Shown here piece after piece: positions 18,572 to 26,971 of a DNA stretch of 64,000 nt. Below the pieces are notes generated by a model. The model did not search any database and was not told where the DNA came from. It was given only the letters and a program-made list of their open reading frames with translations. Position numbers and translations under genes: made by a program. Origin of the DNA: Egicoccus halophilus. Its GTDB lineage: Bacteria > Actinomycetota > Nitriliruptoria > Nitriliruptorales > Nitriliruptoraceae. Numbering within the stretch: position 1 is the first letter of the stretch; the number at the start of each line of letters is the position of its first letter. The DNA lies in contig NZ_CP036250.1 of NCBI RefSeq assembly GCF_004300825.1, positions 3,483,001 through 3,547,000 on the forward strand, read 5' to 3'.

Positions 18572-20173
18572 ATGCCCGCAACACCTGGAGCGCAGCACCG
18601 ACCACGACGCTGGCGAGCCGGCCTGGCCGCCCTGTCGACCATCGGGTTGGTCACGACCGCGGTGCCCGCGGTCGCCGACACCGGGACGTCCTGCGAGGAC
18701 CTCGTCGGCACGGCGATCTCCGCCGACGACATCGGACTCCCCACCTCAGGAGCCGAGGTGACCACGGCTCGGGTCGCCTCCCCGAACACCGCGGGGGCGT
18801 ACTGCCTCGTCGAGGGCCGCATCGCGCCGGTGTCCGCCGACGCGCCCGACATCCGGTTCCGGGTCAATCTTCCCCTGGACTGGAACGGCAAGGCGGTCCA
18901 CTTCGGCGGTGGTGGCTACAACGGCACCGTGGTGACGGGGACCGGGAGCGTCCCGTCGGCCCCGGCCGGGACACCGACCCCGCTGCAGCAGGGCTACGCG
19001 ACCTTCGGTAGCGACTCGGGCCACAGCAGCGCCGAGCATCCCGGCGGTTCGTTCGCCCTGATCGAGGAGTCGCTGGTCAACTTCGCCTACGCGGCCCTGA
19101 AGAAGACCCGCGACGTCGCGGTCTCGCTGATGGAGACGCACTACGACCACACCCCCGGGCAGACCTACTTCGTCGGCAGTTCCCAGGGCGGCCGCGAGGG
19201 ACTGATGGTCGCCCAGCGGTTCCCGACCGACTACGACGGGGTGTTCAGCCGCGTCCCGGTCGTGAACTTCACCGGCCAGCAACTGTTCGTCAACGCGCTC
19301 GCGGAGCCGATCCTCGACGGCGGCTGGATCGACGCGGCCGGCATCGCCCTGCTCGACGCGACGACCCGCACCACCTGTGACGGGCTCGACGGCCTCGTGG
19401 ACGGGATCATCAGCCGACCGCAGGACTGCGACGTCGACTTCGAGGCGCTGCTGTGCGAGGCGGGCGAGACCGCCGGCTGCCTGACGCAGGAGCAGATCGA
19501 CGTCGTCGAGCAGTTCCACGCGCCCCTGGTGCTCGAGTACGCGCTCGCCAACGGCGTGGCCGGCTACCCCGGCTTCCCGGTCGGCGGCGAAGCCAACGAC
19601 TGGCCGTTCTGGGTCATGGGGGCCAACGGTGCGCCCGGGTTCACGGTGAACCTCGGAGCCGACTTCATCCGCTACTTCATCGCGCAGGATCCGGACTTCG
19701 ACACGGTCGGGTTCGACCCGAACGCGCCCGAGTGGCGCGAGCGGATCCTCGAGGTCTCCGAGCTGCTCGACGCGACCGACCCGGACCTGTCCGCGTTCCA
19801 CGCCAGTGGTGGCAAGCTGATCCTGCAGGAGAACCTCGGCGACAACGGCCGCAGCGCCTTCGCGGGGCTGGACTACCACGCCTCCGTGACCGAGGCGCTC
19901 AACAAGGGTCGCACCGACAAGTTCTTCCGGGCCTACGCGGTGCCCAAGGCCGACCACAGCGGTGGCGCCGGACCCAACGACGTCGACTGGCTGGCGCTCC
20001 TCGACCGTTGGGTCACCGACGGCAGGGCGCCCCGCGACGTGGTGCTGCAGGAGCGCGGCACCGACCGCACCCGCCCGGCCTGCGAGTGGCCGACCTGGTC
20101 GCGCTACTTCCGTGGCGACCCGGACCAGGCCACGAGCTTCAAGTGCATGAAGGCGCCGGGCTTCAAGGGCTGA
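18572..20173 (+). CDS. Secreted tannase / feruloyl esterase-family protein
   Basis: 533-aa exported hydrolase of the tannase family (PF07519). The N terminus has a Tat/Sec-like signal: Arg-rich RRWRAG, then a hydrophobic stretch ending at AVPAVA near residue 36. The nucleophile is in YFVGSSQGGREGL (about residue 200), close to the GCSTGG-type elbow of these enzymes, and the catalytic His is probably in VPKADHSGGAG, with Asp in the preceding loop. Cys pairs typical of the family are present (CDGLDGLVDGI, CDVDFEALLCEAGETAGC). Substrates could be gallate, ferulate or related aryl esters; release of gallate or ferulate would feed LigM, LigAB or the pca genes. It is monocistronic and ends at a strong hairpin. 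Confidence 0.85.
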   Translation: MPATPGAQHRPRRWRAGLAALSTIGLVTTAVPAVADTGTSCEDLVGTAISADDIGLPTSGAEVTTARVASPNTAGAYCLVEGRIAPVSADAPDIRFRVNLPLDWNGKAVHFGGGGYNGTVVTGTGSVPSAPAGTPTPLQQGYATFGSDSGHSSAEHPGGSFALIEESLVNFAYAALKKTRDVAVSLMETHYDHTPGQTYFVGSSQGGREGLMVAQRFPTDYDGVFSRVPVVNFTGQQLFVNALAEPILDGGWIDAAGIALLDATTRTTCDGLDGLVDGIISRPQDCDVDFEALLCEAGETAGCLTQEQIDVVEQFHAPLVLEYALANGVAGYPGFPVGGEANDWPFWVMGANGAPGFTVNLGADFIRYFIAQDPDFDTVGFDPNAPEWRERILEVSELLDATDPDLSAFHASGGKLILQENLGDNGRSAFAGLDYHASVTEALNKGRTDKFFRAYAVPKADHSGGAGPNDVDWLALLDRWVTDGRAPRDVVLQERGTDRTRPACEWPTWSRYFRGDPDQATSFKCMKAPGFKG

Positions 20174-20192
20174 CTCCCACCCGCGCGACCGA

Positions 20193-20228
20193 CCTTCGGG
20201 GCGGGGCCACACGGCCCCGCCCCGAAGG
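20193..20228. terminator. Bidirectional terminator hairpin
   Basis: A perfect 16-bp stem, CCTTCGGGGCGGGGCC (20193-20208), with loop ACAC and its exact complement (20213-20228), lies between the convergent tannase and metallo-hydrolase genes. There is no T-tract on either strand. Position and stability support termination in both directions. Confidence 0.75.
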
Positions 20229-20243
20229 CGTCGTGGACGCCGG

Positions 20244-20861
20244 TCAGATCTCGGTGGACTCGCCGTCCGCGAGGACGACCACCTCGGCGATCGGGCACTG
20301 CTTCGCGAACAGCGCGGGATCCGCGAGGAAGTGGTCGTAGTGGACCGGCACCGAGACCCGCGCGCCGCTGGCCTCGACCATCCGGTAGGCGTCACGGGCG
20401 CTGCAGCTGGGACCGGCGATCGGCGTGGCGAGCACCTCGGCGACCACGCCGCGCAGGTCCTTCGCATCGCCGGGATGCAGCAGCCGGTCGTCCACCACGA
20501 AGCCGAGGTTCGCCGGTCCCGGGCGGCCGTCGACCATCGGCATGTGCGGCAGGTCGTGTGCCGCGACCGGGACCCCGGCCGCCTCGAACGTCGCCCCGGC
20601 GACGACCGTGGTCGCACCGTCGCCGATCATGGCACTCACCTCGGCGTTGGCGAACACCGGCACACCGCGCTCGAGCAGCGGCCCGACCCACTCCTCGCCG
20701 AAGTGGTCGGGGTGCTGGTGGGTGTACAGGGCCGCGTCGATGCTGCCGAGCTCGTCGAGCGCCCGGCGGCGCGTGACGTGGAACCCGGCGTCGAGCAGCA
20801 ACCGGGCACCGTTGCCGGCCTCGACCACGAGACACGACTGGGGGTACTTGGTGATCCGCAC
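20244..20861 (-). CDS. Metallo-beta-lactamase-fold hydrolase
   Basis: 205-aa MBL-fold protein of the UlaG/YcjT-like small type. It starts VRITKYPQSCLVVEAGNGARLLLDAGFHV; the metal motif is THQHPDHFGEEW near residue 45 (HxHxDH), followed by AAHDLPHMPM and SVPVHYDHFLADP, which can supply the remaining ligands. The start is GTG at 20861, preceded by GAGGAGGACACC. It lies 59 bp downstream of the MetE-like gene on the same strand. The substrate is unknown; a lactone or ester in phenolic breakdown is conceivable, but nothing in the sequence fixes it. Confidence 0.75.
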   Translation of the reverse strand: MRITKYPQSCLVVEAGNGARLLLDAGFHVTRRRALDELGSIDAALYTHQHPDHFGEEWVGPLLERGVPVFANAEVSAMIGDGATTVVAGATFEAAGVPVAAHDLPHMPMVDGRPGPANLGFVVDDRLLHPGDAKDLRGVVAEVLATPIAGPSCSARDAYRMVEASGARVSVPVHYDHFLADPALFAKQCPIAEVVVLADGESTEI

Positions 20862-20920
20862 GGTGTCCTCCTCGGTGACGGGCCGCCCATCCCGGCGGGG
20901 CGGCTCGGCCAGGCGGTTCG

Positions 20921-22042
20921 TCAGCCCCAGATCTCCTGCGCGGTCTCGACCACGAGCTCGAGCTTGGCGCGTTGGTCGTCGAAGGTCAGCGAGTTCCCGT
21001 CGACGGTCGAGGAGAAGCCGCACTGCGGCGAGAGGCACAGCTGCTCGATCGGCACGAACCGGCTCGCCTCGTCGACACGACGCTTGAGGTCGTCTTTCGA
21101 CTCGAGCTCCGGTCGCTTCGTGGTGATCAGTCCCAGCACGACCTGCTTGCCGGGCGGGACGTAGCGCAGCGGCTCGAACCCACCGGACCGTTCGTCGTCG
21201 AACTCGAGGAAGAACCCGTCGACGTCCAACTCGCTGAACAGCGCCTCGGCGACGAAGTCGTAGCTGCCCGTGGCCGCCCAGGACGAGCGGAAGTTCCCCC
21301 GGCACAGGTGCGTCGTGACACGCAGGTCGCGGGGGCGGTCGGCCACCGCCTCGTTGAGGTGCCGGATGTAGTGCTCGTGTTGGTGTTCGGCGTCGCCGCC
21401 CATCTCCGCGATCCTGGCGCGCTGGAGGGGGTCGTTGAGGTACGCCAGGCTGGTGTCGTCGAGCTGCAGGTACCGGCAGCCGCGTTCGGCCAGGGCCTGC
21501 AGCTCGTCGCGGTACGCCGCCGTGAGGTCGGCCCAGAACGGCTCCTCGTCGGCGTAGACGTCGGGATCGATCGCCGCCCGTCCACCCCGGTAGTGCACCA
21601 TGCTCGGCGACGGGATCGTCAGCTTCGTCACCATGCCGGTCTCGTCGGCCAGCGCCTTCGTGAACGCGAAGTCGTCGGCGAAGATCGGCTCCTCGAGGCG
21701 GACGGGGCCCGCGACCGCCAGCGCAGCGGCGGTGAAGTCGACGCCACCCTGCTCGTTGTCGAAATGGACCTCGATGCTCCCGTTGGCCTGCGTGATGCCG
21801 CCCAGGCGGTAGATGAAGTCCATGTGCCAGGACGAGCGCCGGAACTCGCCGTCGGTCGCGGCCGGAAGGCCCACCTCCTGCTGGAGTGCCACGACCTCCC
21901 GGACGGCATCGTCCTCGACCGCACGCAGGCCGGCCGCGTCGAGTTGCCCGGCGGCGTGACGTTGGCGCGCCTCGAGCAGCTGCGGCGGCCGCAGCAGGCT
22001 GCCGACGTGGTCGGCGCGGAAGGGGGGAAGTCGATCGTGCAT
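20921..22042 (-). CDS. MetE-like cobalamin-independent methyltransferase
   Basis: 373-aa protein of the UROD/MetE C-terminal superfamily, similar to the YxjG/YxjH group rather than full-length MetE (about 750 aa), so it lacks the N-terminal barrel. Family motifs are RADHVGSLLRPPQLLEAR at the N terminus, ATDGEFRRSSWHMDF, YLQLDDTSLAYL and the zinc-ligand regions THLCRGN and LSPQCGFSS. It transfers a methyl group to a thiol; the methyl donor is unknown. Next to a demethylation module it might use methyl groups for methionine, which is inference. The ATG at 22042 is clear. Confidence 0.8.
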   Translation of the reverse strand: MHDRLPPFRADHVGSLLRPPQLLEARQRHAAGQLDAAGLRAVEDDAVREVVALQQEVGLPAATDGEFRRSSWHMDFIYRLGGITQANGSIEVHFDNEQGGVDFTAAALAVAGPVRLEEPIFADDFAFTKALADETGMVTKLTIPSPSMVHYRGGRAAIDPDVYADEEPFWADLTAAYRDELQALAERGCRYLQLDDTSLAYLNDPLQRARIAEMGGDAEHQHEHYIRHLNEAVADRPRDLRVTTHLCRGNFRSSWAATGSYDFVAEALFSELDVDGFFLEFDDERSGGFEPLRYVPPGKQVVLGLITTKRPELESKDDLKRRVDEASRFVPIEQLCLSPQCGFSSTVDGNSLTFDDQRAKLELVVETAQEIWG

Positions 22043-22124
22043 GCGCGGTGCCTCGGTCTCGACGGGTGCGACACCTTAGGCCGAGGTCGTCGCGTCCGGT
22101 CGTCCACCCTGGTGCGCCTTCCGG

Positions 22125-23333
22125 TCAGGCGGGGGGCACCGGCACCTCGGCGGATTGTTCGTCGCGGTCCGGCGGGACCAGCGCCTTTGCCAGGGCCGCG
22201 CTGGCGAGCAGCGCCCCGGCGGCGATGGTGAGGGTGGCGCGTTCCGGCAGGAAACCGAGGAGCGCGACGGCCGGCAGCACCGCAGCGCCGACGACCTCCG
22301 CGCCGAACACGGGCCAGATCACCGCGCGACCGGGGTCGCCCCGGAGCACCGCTTCGCCGGGGATGACCGACAGGGCCAGCGGCAGGGCCCCCAGGGTGAG
22401 GCCGCCGAACGCGAACAGCACCGCCGGTGCCCAGGGGGGCGCGCTGCCCACGGCGAGCACCAGGCTGAGTCCGAGGCCGGCGGCGCCGCCGACCGCCGTG
22501 CTCGTGCCGACGGCCAGCCCGCGCCCGACACGGTCCGAGGCCATCGGCACGAACAGGGCCGCCAGCCAGCCGCCGATGCCGAACGCCCCGACGATCGCAC
22601 CGGCCGTGTCCGGCGTGACGTCGAGGGAGGCGACCACGACGCTGGGACCGGTCTGACTGACCACGTTCAGCCAGCACGCGAACAGGATGCCGAACACCGT
22701 TGCCAGGGTGATGTTGCGGCGGCCGTGTCGCGCCAGGACGGGGCGCGCCTGCTCCCGGCGCTGTGCCGCGGTCGTCTCGATCGCCTCGGACGCGGCGGGC
22801 GCGGGAGGCGTGATCAGCCAGAAGGCCGCCGTTGCGGCGAGCAGCAGGACGGCGGCCGTCAGCAACGCGGAGCGCCAGTCGGCGCGAACGGCGACGCTGA
22901 GCACGACGACCGGTGCGACCAGGCTGCCGAGGAGTCGCGTCGCGGAGAACAGGATGCCGGCGTCGAGTCCGCGACGTCGACGGGGGGCCCAGGCGAAGAT
23001 GAGCCCCGTCAGCGGCGGGGCGACCGTCCCGGCGAGGACGCCGCCGAGGAACCGCAGGAGGAGGAACGCCGGCCAGCCGCCGACCAGGGCCGACGCCACG
23101 TGCACCAGGCCGGCGCCGCCGGCCCCCAACGCGATGCGGGAGCGGTCGGAGAGTCGTCCGCTGAGCCAACGTCCGACCCCCATCGCGACCGCCCAGCCCA
23201 ACCCGATGGTGAGCGGGACGAGCGCCAGTTGGTGCGCCGCCAGGCCTTCCTGTTCGCGGATCACGACGATCAGGTACAGCGGCGCGAGACGGTCGAGGAA
23301 CACCATGCCGAACACCAGCGCGCCGCCGCCCAC
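22125..23333 (-). CDS. Major facilitator superfamily transporter
   Basis: About 402 aa with twelve hydrophobic segments. The loop 2-3 signature appears as GRWLSGRLSDRSRIALG and the second half repeats it as PMASDRVGRGLAVG. It faces the alpha/beta hydrolase gene across a shared promoter region. The start is uncertain: GTG at 23333 has GAGG eight bases before it; TTG codons at 23366 and 23372 would add 11-13 residues. Uptake or export of an aromatic acid is likely from context only; the 12-TM aromatic-acid transporter motifs of PcaK are not obvious, so I leave it unnamed. Confidence 0.78.
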   Translation of the reverse strand: MGGGALVFGMVFLDRLAPLYLIVVIREQEGLAAHQLALVPLTIGLGWAVAMGVGRWLSGRLSDRSRIALGAGGAGLVHVASALVGGWPAFLLLRFLGGVLAGTVAPPLTGLIFAWAPRRRRGLDAGILFSATRLLGSLVAPVVVLSVAVRADWRSALLTAAVLLLAATAAFWLITPPAPAASEAIETTAAQRREQARPVLARHGRRNITLATVFGILFACWLNVVSQTGPSVVVASLDVTPDTAGAIVGAFGIGGWLAALFVPMASDRVGRGLAVGTSTAVGGAAGLGLSLVLAVGSAPPWAPAVLFAFGGLTLGALPLALSVIPGEAVLRGDPGRAVIWPVFGAEVVGAAVLPAVALLGFLPERATLTIAAGALLASAALAKALVPPDRDEQSAEVPVPPA

Positions 23334-23410
23334 CGCGCGGACCTCGGAGCGGACCGGTGCCTCCAAACTCAACCACCACCCGTAGCGTGCGGCGACCCTA
23401 GCGCGGCGCA

Positions 23411-23430
23411 CGGTATTGTTGACAATCTTG
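23411..23430 (+). promoter_or_regulatory. GTTGAC operator between MFS and hydrolase genes
   Basis: ATTGTTGACAAT at 23415-23426 is close to a perfect palindrome and is followed by CTTGT. It lies 50 bp before the hydrolase ATG and reads in its direction; TTGACA can act as -35. The 15-bp string TGTTGACAATCTTGT recurs exactly, in the gene's direction, before dctP2. FCD-type GntR proteins bind GT-n-AC palindromes of this kind. Confidence 0.6.
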
Positions 23431-23475
23431 TTGGCAGCAACTTGGGTCGGGTTCCCGGTCACTCGCGGAGGCAAC

Positions 23476-24201
23476 ATGGCGCGCACGTTCGTACTCACCC
23501 ATGGCGCGTGGCACGGTGCCTGGTGCTGGCAACGCGTCACACCGGCGCTCCGCGCCGCCGGCCACGAGGTCGTCGTGCCGACCCTGACCGGTCTCGGTCA
23601 CCGCGCGCACCTGACCCACCCGATGGTGGGCCTCGACACCCACGTCCGTGACGTGGCCTCCGTGCTCGAGTACGAGGATCTGCACGACGTGGTCCTGGTC
23701 GGGCACAGCTACGCCGGCATGGTCGTCGTCGGGGCCGCCGCGGCGGTGCCCGAGCGGATCGGGGCGCTGGTGGTGGTGGACGGTTTCGTCCCGCAGCGCG
23801 GTGAGCGGGCCGTCGATCTGCTGCCGTCACATGCCGCGGCGCACTACCGCGAGTCGGCCGAGGAGAAGGGCGACGGCTGGCGGGTACCGCCGCGCCCGCT
23901 GCAGAACCTCGGCGTCACCGACGAGGAGGCGGCCGCCTGGCTGCGTCCACGACTGGTCGACCACCCCTTCAAGACCTACACCGACACCGCGGACTTCGGA
24001 GCCTCCGAGCTCTCGGTCGAGGGGACGTACCTGGCCTGTGACGGTTGGAACACGCCGTTCGGGTGGGCAGCCGAGCGCGCCGCCGGGCTCGGCTGGCAGG
24101 TGGAGAGCCTGGACGCCGATCACGAGGTGATCGCCACGTCCCCGGACCTGCTCGTCGACGCATTGTTGCGCGTCGCCACCGAGCGGCACGTCACCGCCTG
24201 A
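23476..24201 (+). CDS. Alpha/beta hydrolase (EstA/MenH-like)
   Basis: 241-aa alpha/beta hydrolase. The oxyanion strand is FVLTHGAWHGAWCWQRV at residues 4-20, the nucleophile is Ser in LVGHSYAGMVVVG near residue 77, and the C-terminal DADHEVIATSPDLL supplies the His. This N-terminal motif is typical of small esterases acting on methyl or aryl esters (salicylate methylesterase, EstC). The ATG at 23476 follows GCGGAGGCAAC. It is followed after 14 bp by a muconolactone-isomerase-like gene, so it may hydrolyse an ester or lactone in the same route. Confidence 0.83.
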   Translation: MARTFVLTHGAWHGAWCWQRVTPALRAAGHEVVVPTLTGLGHRAHLTHPMVGLDTHVRDVASVLEYEDLHDVVLVGHSYAGMVVVGAAAAVPERIGALVVVDGFVPQRGERAVDLLPSHAAAHYRESAEEKGDGWRVPPRPLQNLGVTDEEAAAWLRPRLVDHPFKTYTDTADFGASELSVEGTYLACDGWNTPFGWAAERAAGLGWQVESLDADHEVIATSPDLLVDALLRVATERHVTA

Positions 24202-24215
24202 CCGAAGGACACGTC

Positions 24216-24491
24216 ATGGAGTTCCTCGTCCGCACGACCAACAACCTGCCGGCGGACACGCCGGAGGAACGCCGCCGCGAACTGCTGCAGGCCGAACGGG
24301 CCCGCGCTGCCGAGTTGCGCGAGGCCGGGCTGCTCAAGAAGCTGTGGCGGGTGCCCGGAACGCGCTCCTCGATCGGCTGGTACGAGGCCAGGGACGCCAC
24401 CGAACTTCACGAGGCGCTCTCGTCGCTGGCGTTCTTCCCGTGGGTGGACATCGTCGTCGAGCCGCTGGCGCAGCATCCTCAGGAGCGCTGA
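24216..24491 (+). CDS. Muconolactone delta-isomerase family protein
   Basis: 91-aa protein with the ferredoxin-like fold of CatC (PF02426). It shows MEFLVRTTNNLPADTPEERRRELLQAERARAAELREAGLLKKLWRVPGTRSSIGWYEARDATELHEALSSLAFFPWVDIVVEPLAQHP, of which KLWRVPGTRSSIGWYEA and LPFFPWM-like LAFFPWVDIVVEPL are the family hallmarks. No catA or catB is present here, so it probably isomerises or protects a lactone other than that of the catechol route. It is coupled with the hydrolase upstream and preceded by GAAGGAC. Confidence 0.82.
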   Translation: MEFLVRTTNNLPADTPEERRRELLQAERARAAELREAGLLKKLWRVPGTRSSIGWYEARDATELHEALSSLAFFPWVDIVVEPLAQHPQER

Positions 24492-24563
24492 CGACAGGAG
24501 CGCTGACCACGGCAGGCCACGTGAGCCCGGTGCCCGGAGGTACTTGCTCCGGGCACTCGCGCG

Positions 24564-24995
24564 TCAGCGCCGTGCCTCCAATGGCACGCACAGCACGGGG
24601 CGCCCGGCGGCGAGCAGCAGGTCCTGGGTCGTGCTTCCGAGGAGCAGCTTGCTGACCCGGGAGCGCGTCCGGACCCCGATGACGAGCAGCGTCGCCTCGG
24701 CGTCGGCAGCCGCATCGATCAGCACCGTGCTCGGGTTGTCGTCGCTGCTGGTGACGACGTGTGCCCGACAGTCGACACCTCGCCGGCCCACGGCTGCGGC
24801 GGTGGCCTCGAGTTGCGTCCGCACGTCGGCCGCCGCGGTCATCTCCCGGTCCACACCGGTCGCATGTTCGAGATCCTGGAGCTTGACGTGGCGAACGAGC
24901 ACCAGGCCACGAGCGGCCTGGCGCGCCTGTTCCTCCCCGGCCGCGACCAGGGTCTGTTCTGCCGGACCACCCGGCGTGCAGACGACGATGCTCAT
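24564..24995 (-). CDS. Universal stress protein, UspA family (second copy)
   Basis: 143-aa UspA protein. The N terminus MSIVVCTPGG is followed by LVLVRHVKLQDLE; the ATP-loop signature GVRTRSRVSKLLLGSTTQDLLL matches the first Usp (GLRRRSRVGKLVLGSNAQDVLL) closely. It lies 44 bp after dctM on the same strand, so it likely belongs to the dctPQM unit. This gene order parallels teaABCD in Halomonas, where the Usp protein TeaD binds ATP and tunes TRAP uptake. Confidence 0.84.
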   Translation of the reverse strand: MSIVVCTPGGPAEQTLVAAGEEQARQAARGLVLVRHVKLQDLEHATGVDREMTAAADVRTQLEATAAAVGRRGVDCRAHVVTSSDDNPSTVLIDAAADAEATLLVIGVRTRSRVSKLLLGSTTQDLLLAAGRPVLCVPLEARR

Positions 24996-25039
24996 CGGAA
25001 CTCCTCTCACGGGGACGCGAAGGCCGACCCCGACACGTT

Positions 25040-26341
25040 TCAGCCCATCAACCCGGGCAGGACCAGCACGATCTGCGGGAAGAAGATCACCAGGAGGGCA
25101 GCGACCACCAGCGCGAGCCAGAACGGCGCCACGGAGCGGAACACCTTCTCGAGCGGGACGTCCGCCACCCGGCTGACGACGAAACTGATGATCCCGACCG
25201 GCGGCGTCAGCAGACCTGTCAGGAGCATCATGATGCTGAGTACGCCGAACCAGACCCCGTCGAAGCCGAGGTCGATGACGATCGGGTACATGATCGGCGT
25301 CATGATCACCAGGATCGCGATCTCGTCCATGAACGCACCGAGCACCACGTACAGCAGCAGGATCGCCGCCGCCACCACCCAGCCGGCGACCTCGAGGTCG
25401 CCGATGAAGCCGCCGAGCGTGCGGGGGATCCCGGTGGCCGACAGGAAGAAGCCGAACATCCGGCCGCCGATCACGACGAGGAAGATCATCGCGCTCAGGC
25501 GCACCGTCTGGCTGACGGCCTCGATGAATCCGCTCCAACTCAACCGCCCCGACAGCACGCTGAACGCCAGGGCGAGGAACGCGCCGACGGCACCGGCCTC
25601 GGTGGGGGTGAACACGCCGAGGTAGATCCCGCCCATGCTCAGACCGAAGATGGCTGGCACCGCCCAGACCCGCAGCACGAGTGTGCGCATCGGGCTGCGT
25701 TGCACGTGACCTTCGGCACCGGGGGCGAGTTGCGGGCGTCGTCGGACCAGCAGATAGGCGGTGAGCATCAACAGCAACGTGGTCATCAGGCCTGGAAGGA
25801 TCCCGCCGATGAGCAGCGCTCCGATGTTCTCCTCGGTCAGGATGCCGTAGAGCACGAGGACGGCACTCGGCGGGATCAGTGAGCCGAGCGTCCCGCCCAC
25901 GGCGATGCAGGCGGCACCGAGCCCCTCGTCGTAGTTGTATCGACGCATCTCGGGCATGGCGACGAGCGACATGGTCGACGCCGACGCGGTGGCGGAGCCG
26001 CTCACCGCGCCGAACAGGCTCGATGCCCCGATGGTGGCAAGGGCGAGGCCCCCACGCACGCGCCAGAGCAAGCCGTCGAGGAAGCGGTACAGGTCGCGGC
26101 CCAGCGCCGCCTGCGCCAACAGCAACCCCATGAGGACGAACAGAGGGATCACGCTCAGCGTGTAACTGGCCGTACTGGCGAACGCGTCGGAGCCCAGGCG
26201 AGCGAGCGCCGCGTCGGGACGCACGACGAGGCCGTATCCCGCCACGGAGACCAGGATCATGGCGATGCCCACGGGCACCCGCGCGACCAGCAACAGGATG
26301 AGGACGGCGAAGCCCAACAGGCCGATCAGTTCTGAGGACAT
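25040..26341 (-). CDS. dctM: TRAP transporter large permease, DctM family
   Basis: 433-aa integral membrane protein with twelve or more hydrophobic segments, the ion-coupled transport subunit. Family sequence is clear in VPVGIAMILVSVAGYG, GAVSGSATASASTMSLVAMPEMRRYNYD, GGTLGSLIPPSAVLVLYGILTEENIGALLIGGILPGL, FTPTEAGAVGAFLAL and the closing LTPPVGIISFVVSRVADVPLE. It starts three bases after the dctQ stop. It should work with the DctQ and DctP encoded just upstream to import an organic anion driven by Na+ or H+. Confidence 0.94.
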   Translation of the reverse strand: MSSELIGLLGFAVLILLLVARVPVGIAMILVSVAGYGLVVRPDAALARLGSDAFASTASYTLSVIPLFVLMGLLLAQAALGRDLYRFLDGLLWRVRGGLALATIGASSLFGAVSGSATASASTMSLVAMPEMRRYNYDEGLGAACIAVGGTLGSLIPPSAVLVLYGILTEENIGALLIGGILPGLMTTLLLMLTAYLLVRRRPQLAPGAEGHVQRSPMRTLVLRVWAVPAIFGLSMGGIYLGVFTPTEAGAVGAFLALAFSVLSGRLSWSGFIEAVSQTVRLSAMIFLVVIGGRMFGFFLSATGIPRTLGGFIGDLEVAGWVVAAAILLLYVVLGAFMDEIAILVIMTPIMYPIVIDLGFDGVWFGVLSIMMLLTGLLTPPVGIISFVVSRVADVPLEKVFRSVAPFWLALVVAALLVIFFPQIVLVLPGLMG

Positions 26342-26344
26342 GGG

Positions 26345-26887
26345 TCAGCGCTCGTCGTCGGTGGTGGGCAGGTCGATGGGCAGCTGCCCGTCCTCGGGAT
26401 CGGGGTCGTCCGGTCCCCGGCTGCGCTCGAAGGCGGTGGTCAGGACGCCGACCGCATAGATCACCAGTCCGACCACCCCGACCCAGGCGACCCAGTAGAG
26501 CGGGATGGACAGGGCACTGGTCGTCCGCCGCGAGGCTTCGAGAATCCCGACGTAGTCGTGCAGGCGCCAGGCCATCAGGGCGACCGTGACCAGGCTGACC
26601 GCGGCGGCGAACAGGCCGAGCCCGACCCGTCCACGACGGCCCAACTTCTCGTACACCAGGTCCACCCGGATGTGGTCCTCGCGCACCTGGGCGTAGGCGA
26701 AGCCGAGGAACACGATCGCGACCATGCCGATCTCGGTCAGTTCCACGGTCCCGCGGATCGGCCGGTTGAAGAGCCAACGCCCCACGACGTTGCCCACGAT
26801 CATCAGCATCAGGCCGACGATCAGCGCCCCCGACACGTAGTGGAGCGCTCGGGTCAGGCCGGCGAACCGTGCGACGAGACGTTCCAT
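26345..26887 (-). CDS. dctQ: TRAP transporter small permease, DctQ family
   Basis: 180-aa protein with four membrane segments (about residues 14-34, 50-68, 90-110, 135-155). The family hallmark between the first two segments is GNVVGRWLFNRPIRGTVELTEIGM, with REDHIRVDLVYEKL after the second. The ATG at 26887 is preferred because GGGAG lies nine bases before it; the ATG at 26896 would sit on that ribosome site. It is followed directly by dctM. The C-terminal tail is acidic. Confidence 0.9.
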   Translation of the reverse strand: MERLVARFAGLTRALHYVSGALIVGLMLMIVGNVVGRWLFNRPIRGTVELTEIGMVAIVFLGFAYAQVREDHIRVDLVYEKLGRRGRVGLGLFAAAVSLVTVALMAWRLHDYVGILEASRRTTSALSIPLYWVAWVGVVGLVIYAVGVLTTAFERSRGPDDPDPEDGQLPIDLPTTDDER

Positions 26888-26913
26888 GACGGCCATCTCC
26901 CGTTGAACGCGGT

Positions 26914-26949
26914 GCAGGGGGCGGGCCGGCTGGCCGGCCCGCCCCCTGC
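26914..26949 (-). terminator. Very stable hairpin between dctP2 and dctQ
   Basis: GCAGGGGGCGGGCCGGC (26914-26930) pairs perfectly with 26933-26949 (17 bp; the innermost pairs must open to make a loop). It begins 22 bp after the dctP2 stop and ends 27 bp before the dctQ start. There is no T-run. Such intra-operon hairpins typically cause partial termination or protect the upstream mRNA, so that the binding protein is made in excess over the permease. Confidence 0.6.
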
Positions 26950-26971
26950 GCTCACTGCTTCGGACGTGGTG

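Noticed and set aside
24216-24491. Calling the muconolactone-isomerase-like gene catC.
   Set aside because: No catechol dioxygenase or muconate cycloisomerase is present; only family membership is supported.
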